Positions 58,983 through 64,000 of a stretch of 64,000 bases of DNA are shown here, in pieces. The position numbers and the translations under genes are program-made. The number at the start of each line of letters is the position of its first letter. Position 1 is the stretch's first letter. The DNA is taken from the NCBI GenBank assembly GCA_027946555.1, contig JAPEVC010000022.1:1-64000 (forward strand), written 5' to 3'. The notes under the pieces were generated by a model that was given only the letters and a program-made list of their open reading frames with translations, made no database searches and was not told the DNA's origin. The DNA comes from Gnomoniopsis sp. IMI 355080. Taxonomy: Eukaryota > Ascomycota > Sordariomycetes > Diaporthales > Gnomoniaceae.

Positions 58983-59570
58983 ATGTTCTGTTTACGAAGG
59001 TAAGCCCCTCCGCCCCCAGCCCAGCCCGCCATCAAACTGCCAACAACCACCCTTCCCCTGATCCGCAAAAAACAAAGCAACTGACAACCTACACTCTTTC
59101 ACAGCTGGCTCCCTCTCCTCTTTATTCCGACCAATGCCTCGCCAGCCTTCATCTTCCTCTTCTTCGTCTGCACCTACTTTCTGAACCGCCCCTGCGTGTA
59201 TTGCTCGTTCCTACTGCTCATCCTCTTTATGACCTCGTGCAACTGGTCCGACCGCTGCTTCTTCGACTTCAGCAGCAATTGGTTCCAGCCACGCCCGGGT
59301 GTCTCGTACTTTGCCGCCTCCTCCTGCTCCGTCGCCTCCCACAATGTCTCGTCCTACTCCCTCGAAAACATAGCCACCACCGCCAACGCCTCCGTGCTGG
59401 TTGCGCGCGACATGCTCAATACCACGGCGAATGCGCTCGTCGGCGCCGCCGCTGACGAGGTTGCGCGTGCGAGGACCGAGTGGACGGGCATCGGGTTGGA
59501 GTGGTTGCGGAGTTTGTTGGGGAAGAGAGAGTGGCGTATTGATTGCTTGGATGTGTATATTCGACTGTGA
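58983..59570 (+). CDS. small membrane protein of unknown family
   Basis: Two exons, 58983-58999 (only 17 nt) and 59105-59570, encode 160 residues. The GTAAGC donor and ACAG acceptor flank a 105-nt intron. Two adjacent hydrophobic segments (WLPLLFIPTNASPAFIFLFF and CVYCSFLLLILFMTSCNW) form a membrane hairpin or one anchor. A Cys-containing loop and an Ala/Asn-rich helical region with NxS/T sequons (NVSS, NASV, NTTA) follow. No known motif. The start lies on a very short first exon, which makes this gene easy to misannotate. Confidence 0.65.
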
Positions 59571-59979
59571 GGGAAACGAGGCTGGAGTGGTATCATTTTT
59601 TTTCCCCCTCTTTGCAGGGCAGCATATCGCGGGAAAAGTGCATCTCGGCAAAAGGAGCGAAATAGGAGCATACATGGCTCTGGAACAATGTTCTGCATAC
59701 AACGGGGGGAGGGGGGGCTCCGGGGGCGCACAGACAATCAGAAGGGGTGTGTTCTCACGACGCATTTGCCCCGACACAGTCAGTCAGTACCTGTTCATTG
59801 AGTACGAGCAATTTGACATGTTCGGCGCGTCAGCCATGACAGTGTAATTTTGAGCGCGGAGGCTTCTAGATATTGCGTGCCTCCTGATGTGTCCCTCAGC
59901 GGAGGATCATAGCTTGTAGCACTTGCGAATATACTACAAGAAAGCGCTAGGCACCCTCTCTCCGTCCTATTCCGCAAAT
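59571..59979. other. convergent intergenic region
   Basis: The 3' flanks of two convergent genes. A short G run lies near 59703. No feature seen. Confidence 0.5.
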
Positions 59980-61079
59980 TTACAACTTTGTCTTCTCTCT
60001 GCCTTGCTCGTCCCACAACTCATCCCACGGCACTTTCAGCGCCATATGTCTCTCCGGCACCGGCGTGTGGATCTTGTGGTGGTCACACACTGCGTAAGTG
60101 GTCTTTCCGTCCTCGCTCGTCATCCAGCCCTTGATATACGCCGTCTGTCGCCCTACCTGGTAGCAGTAGGCGTGAACTATTACCGTTGTATCTACGGGAA
60201 ACAGGATCAGCCTTTATTTTCCTACTGCAGACGAGAAATGTTATGATTTAGGGGGGCAAGGGCAGGGGGGGGGGACATACTTATGGGAACGGCTTTGAGA
60301 TAACTTATGTTCAAGGTTCGCGTGACACCTCCAAGGAAGCTAAAACAACAATATCAGCACACTGTGACTTCTAACCAAGCCCCGGGAAACACAAGTGATA
60401 GTACACAAGAAGGAAGAGGAAGAAGAAAATAGGAGATAAGAACAAGAGTAATCCACACTCACGCCCAAAACCCCGGCCTCGCAACCGGCCCCAGCGCAAT
60501 CGTCGTCAACATATCAAAAATAACCCCTGCCGCCCCGCCGTGCAGCACCCCGTTATAATTACCATACTCCTTCCCTATGAACAGCCTGCTCGTGACAGAA
60601 GACACAATGCTGTTGTTTGGCGGCGGCGGCGGCGGAAGCTGTGACGAGGAGGAAGAATGAGAAGGAGAAGGAGAAGCGGAAGAAGAAGGACCGGATGATG
60701 ATGATGATGGAGGTTGGTAGGGCGGGCCGATGGAGGCGTCGAGGATGACCGTATTGTTCATGGTGGGAGTATCGAAGGCAGGACCGGTTTGAGCTTGTAC
60801 GAGGCGGTATCTTTTTGCGCGTGGGACGGGAAACGTTAGTTTGGGCACAAGGGGGGGTTGACTTTAGTGAATTTGGCGTATGTTGAGGCCGGGTGTGGTG
60901 GTGGTGGTTGTGGAGGGGGGGATTTCGCTCGTGCAGAATGAGACGAGAGTGTCTTGTGATAAGGTAGGCAGCCATGGTGAGGTTCTTTCTTACCGTTCAA
61001 AGATGCCTTGAACGCCGGCCATCGCTTTGCGCCTGTTTTCTTCCCTTGAAAGAGGAGGTGTTTCTGTTGGCTTCGGCAT
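59980..61079 (-). CDS. hotdog-fold thioesterase, PaaI-like
   Basis: Four exons, 61079-60994, 60810-60463, 60339-60281 and 60191-59980, encode 234 residues. Hotdog thioesterases cleave acyl-CoA or related thioesters. The active-site helix reads GVLHGGAAGVIFDMLT, matching the HGG motif. Strand partners are TRTLNISYLKAVPI and VIVHAYCYQVGRQTAYIKGWM. A Ser/Pro-rich insert with poly-Ser, poly-Pro and Asn stretches sits between the N-terminus and the domain (about residues 55-95) and is unusual for the family. All introns are consistent, the first being unusually long at 183 nt. Substrate not known. Confidence 0.85.
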
Positions 61080-61729
61080 GGTGTGTATGTACTGCGCTAT
61101 AGCATGAGACCGGGTGATAAAAGCAGCGTTCTTAATCTCTTGATCTCCAGGAAACACTCATCCCACTGGGATTACTGGTACTGTCCTCCTTCTTCACTTC
61201 CCCGTACTGGTTTATTTCTCCTCGTGCGAGGACGGCCTTCGATTCCAGACCACGACAGCTTCTGGGATGAATCCGCGATGCTCCTGGCGCATGAGGAGAA
61301 TTGTCGTCCTGTCAATTTGTCCAAGCCGGGGAGGACTTGAGTTCAGACTCCCGGAAGGAGGACAACACTCAGCCAAAAAGCTTCAATACAACAAATGTGA
61401 TTCTATCTGTAAGTTGTAAGTGCGTGAGTATATAATATAGTAGGCGCCATTCCGGCTACACGAGGCTTGGGAAAGTCGTTCTTCCCCATGCGAAAGCCGA
61501 GGCTCTGCACGCAAGGTGGTCCATCCCTGTCAAAAACGCGGGGGATACCCCTGCACCTAATGATTGAGCCTCAACGACGTGCCTCGAACAGGTACATGAG
61601 GATTTGTTCTGGTTTTCCACGACAGGATATACAAGGTTGTCATTTTTGTACCCGCCCCAATCCTGCGCGTCTTCAGTTGTACTTTTGGTGGAAACGTCGA
61701 GCGTGCTGCGCATCTGTCTCATGGGTTTC
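61080..61729. other. intergenic, no supported gene
   Basis: The upstream flank of the thioesterase gene; no feature seen. Confidence 0.45.
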
Positions 61730-62970
61730 TCCCGGCGTCCTGATTACAGCACCACGTCGCTTCCATCGTCGGTGGCCTCTGGCTGTCCAAATAGTCGTAA
61801 AGCGCACTGATGATCTGCTCCATTTTACCATTCACTCGAAGCACTCATGAAATCAACGCGTCTTTGGATGTGCTCTTCCATGTTGAACTCTAATGTCACC
61901 CCACAAACCTTCACTGTGCCCGAGGAGCGGACCGAAGTTTCTATTTGCAGACAAATCACAGCTAGTCCATTCCAGTCCGCGCTGTGCTCAAGTCTCGAGG
62001 TTGACCAGCAGCTCCGTACCACATTCCATTGGACGTTCATTGAGTACAACTGTCCACTGATGCCTCCCTTTGGAGATGGAGACAGGCGCGAGACTGGCAT
62101 CAGCGACGGGTCCCGCAACGGCCAACTCAGTTTCCCAAGGCGGCGTTACGACTCACATCCCAAAAGCTCCGACCGTCGTCGAACCACTCTTGCAGACGAG
62201 GAAGAATGGAGACTTGGGACGCGGTGCTTGGTAGATCCGTCTTCCTACCAAGATTGATGTCCATGATCAAGTGGAAAATCCAGCGTTGGGGGCTGTCGAT
62301 GCGGGCTGTTGGTGTGACGGAGCATCATAGCAACGACTGCACTAGGTCTGCAGACCACACAACCCCAGGAACATACTCACCAAGGAATCCCTGAGTGTAC
62401 TTCCGTACTTTGGCTAGCCTTAATTTGCTTCGTCAATCTCCATGATCGGAATTCAGCTTATCAATCTCAAAAAGGTCAATGTTGCGGGTGAGATACGTCT
62501 CCAGCAACTCCTCCTAGTACTCGCCAAGCTGTGTGCCCCTCTGTGAGAGCACAGTGATGCGATGCGCGAACGAAAAAGCGCGCTCCACAGAACGCATGCG
62601 CCGCCCGTCGTAACACATCCGCTGGCGTTCCGCACTCACAGCTCAGTGTCGCTGCACCAGTCCCAGACCATCTCCTCTGGCCCAAAAGTGAAGACTTTGT
62701 GAAGCCATGAGGCGTTCCTTGGAAGGGTCTAGCATGCATAAGCTAATGGTGTACACAGTGGCTGCTTTGCGTTGAAACCTGATTCTTTTCCATATCAACG
62801 TGGATGGGGGAGGTTGGAGACTTGCCAGATTTTTCTTTGACTGCAATAGGGCCTTTGACCATTAACGACTGCACTGGATCTCTAGGGCACGAGGTTGGGA
62901 GGGCATTCGAAGCAGCGTCGGCCGCGATGCTGGGCCTTGCCATTCCGAAATACAACGCCATTCGCATGCC
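61730..62970 (-). pseudogene. degenerate or multi-intron gene of unknown family
   Basis: Minus-strand reading gives several blocks with coding character in different frames. From the right: an ATG frame at 62967 (MRMALYFGMARPSIAADAAS), LHKVFTFGPEEMVWDWCSDTEL before a GTGAGT donor-like site near 62640, RRMRSVERAFSFAHRITVLS with a TAG and then EELLETYLTRNIDLFEIDKL. Next comes QRWIFHLIMDINLGRKTDLP with LQEWFDDGRSFWDVSRN, and finally EQIISALYDYLDSQRPPTME. I could not link them into one uninterrupted reading, and stops intervene. Either introns were missed or the gene is decaying. Family not recognised. Confidence 0.35.
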
Positions 62971-63789
62971 ATCTCTAGTCCATTTTATGACGTCTCCCTG
63001 AATGTTACATATCGCATCGATCTAGACATATCTGTACCACAGGATTCGAGTGATGGAGATCACACCCTCAAACAGAACCGGCAGGTCATCTTGAGTGATT
63101 CGAGTCCTATGGCTCTTCCAAATTGTCAACAGTCGTGCGCGAGCAATGCGCGCGGCCCCAACTGGAAATACATAGACGCTATGTACGGCTGAGTATCGCG
63201 ATTCGAGGCTGCCTCGTCAGACGAACGTCTTTGTTCCTATCATCGATAAAGTGTCGATGAGCCCCGTCGGCATTTCCAGTGTTGGCAGCAGCGTACCGCA
63301 CATGCTTTTTACTCTTTCAGCCTCAGAGCGCCATGCTCAGCTATGAGACTTCAGAGCCATCATTTGAAATGATTGTCGTCTATGAAGAATTTGTTTTCTA
63401 AAAAATCGCCTCTTCAGGCGTGATGTTTCCACCCCCCCCCCCCTTCGTGCTTCCCTTCTACGAGTCACCAAGATGCGTAAGCCTAGTAGCTTTACGTAAC
63501 ACGCAAATATTTTGACCCACCAGGAACTTCAATTCTCGACTCACCTTCAATCGAGTACATGGGATCCTCCTACTCAGGTTGCAAACGGGTAATTGTGGGT
63601 GCCACATTACCGGCCGGGTGTACCGAACACTTTCCTCACCGGGCTCCACTTAGACACAAAGTTGCAACATCATCGTCATGTCTGGGAATCGGTTGAAGAT
63701 GTGACTCTTTCACTCCTTTTTGACATTCCTTTGCCACCAAAACAGACCAAGCAAGCTCACCCCATCCCGCGCAAAAGCAAAAGAGAACA
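62971..63789. other. intergenic, promoter of permease gene
   Basis: It contains a C run near 63430-63443; no gene supported. Confidence 0.45.
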
Positions 63790-64000
63790 ATGCCATCTTC
63801 AGCACCGCCGGATGAGACAAGGCGAAGAATGGGCGTCAATGCAGAGTCGCCGCGCCCTGCAGACGAGGATTTTGAGGTCAAAGGTGAAAAAGGGGCCACC
63901 GCTCCCCGGGAAGACCCTTCGATCGCGGAGGGTGTCTCCGGCCACGGCACGCAGCGTGGCATCAAGTCCCGCCAGGCGCAGATGCTGGCAATTGGAGGGA
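63790..64000 (+). CDS. amino acid permease, N-terminal fragment (cut by window end)
   Basis: An open frame from the ATG at 63790 runs off the window after 70 codons. The charged, hydrophilic N-terminus (about 57 residues) leads into HGTQRGIKSRQAQMLAIGG. This is the start of the first helix region of fungal YAT/AAT-family amino acid permeases, which normally continues with a TIGTGLF motif. These are plasma-membrane proton symporters of about 550 residues. The assignment rests on this short segment but the pattern is characteristic. Confidence 0.75.
   Translation, partial: MPSSAPPDETRRRMGVNAESPRPADEDFEVKGEKGATAPREDPSIAEGVSGHGTQRGIKSRQAQMLAIGG

Overview
The window looks like nuclear DNA of a filamentous ascomycete (Pezizomycotina, most likely a sordariomycete). 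Short GT-AG introns of about 50-130 bp with CTAAC-like branch sites interrupt most genes, start contexts read CACCATG or ACAACATG, and the families present are typical of these fungi (UstYa/DUF3328, PTH11-like rhodopsin domain, DUF3176, PRISE reductase, BBE oxidases, Edc4). No tRNA, rRNA, CRISPR array, bacterial-style operon or intact transposon was found. Exon coordinates come from reading splice sites and protein-family continuity by eye.

Left end (0.27-7.3 kb): the most interesting part. Two UstYa-type oxidase genes flank a tiny two-exon gene (complement of 2405-2641). Its 56-residue product has a signal peptide, one Lys-Arg Kex2 site and a Tyr-Trp-containing tail. Precursor plus UstY oxidases is the hallmark of dikaritin-type fungal RiPP clusters (ustiloxin, phomopsin, asperipin, victorin). 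The precursor and the second UstY gene are divergent across about 1 kb that holds an imperfect tandem duplication. A short-chain dehydrogenase (6.26-7.28 kb) may belong to the group. A cysteine-rich secreted protein lies at 9.75 kb and a stomatin-like SPFH protein at 11.2-12.4 kb.

Middle (16.9-34.1 kb): secreted GH2 glycosidase, an intact FAD-linked oxidase, then decayed P450 and secreted-BBE-oxidase remnants, an AYR1-like SDR, a PRISE-like reductase, a secreted TolB-like beta-propeller protein and an intact P450. This mix of intact and broken redox genes suggests a partly eroded secondary-metabolism region.

Right of that (35-50 kb): PTH11-like membrane protein, DUF3176 membrane protein, HMT1-type half ABC transporter with a GC-AG intron, two small unknown proteins, a 27-residue metallothionein candidate with an intron, and a RING-like zinc protein.

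Right end (52-64 kb): apparently core genome. It holds a 1,700-residue Edc4-like decapping scaffold, a small membrane protein, a hotdog-fold thioesterase, an unresolved degenerate coding stretch, and the N-terminus of an amino acid permease cut by the window edge. A palindrome of consensus TACCTAGGTA recurs in intergenic DNA across the window.
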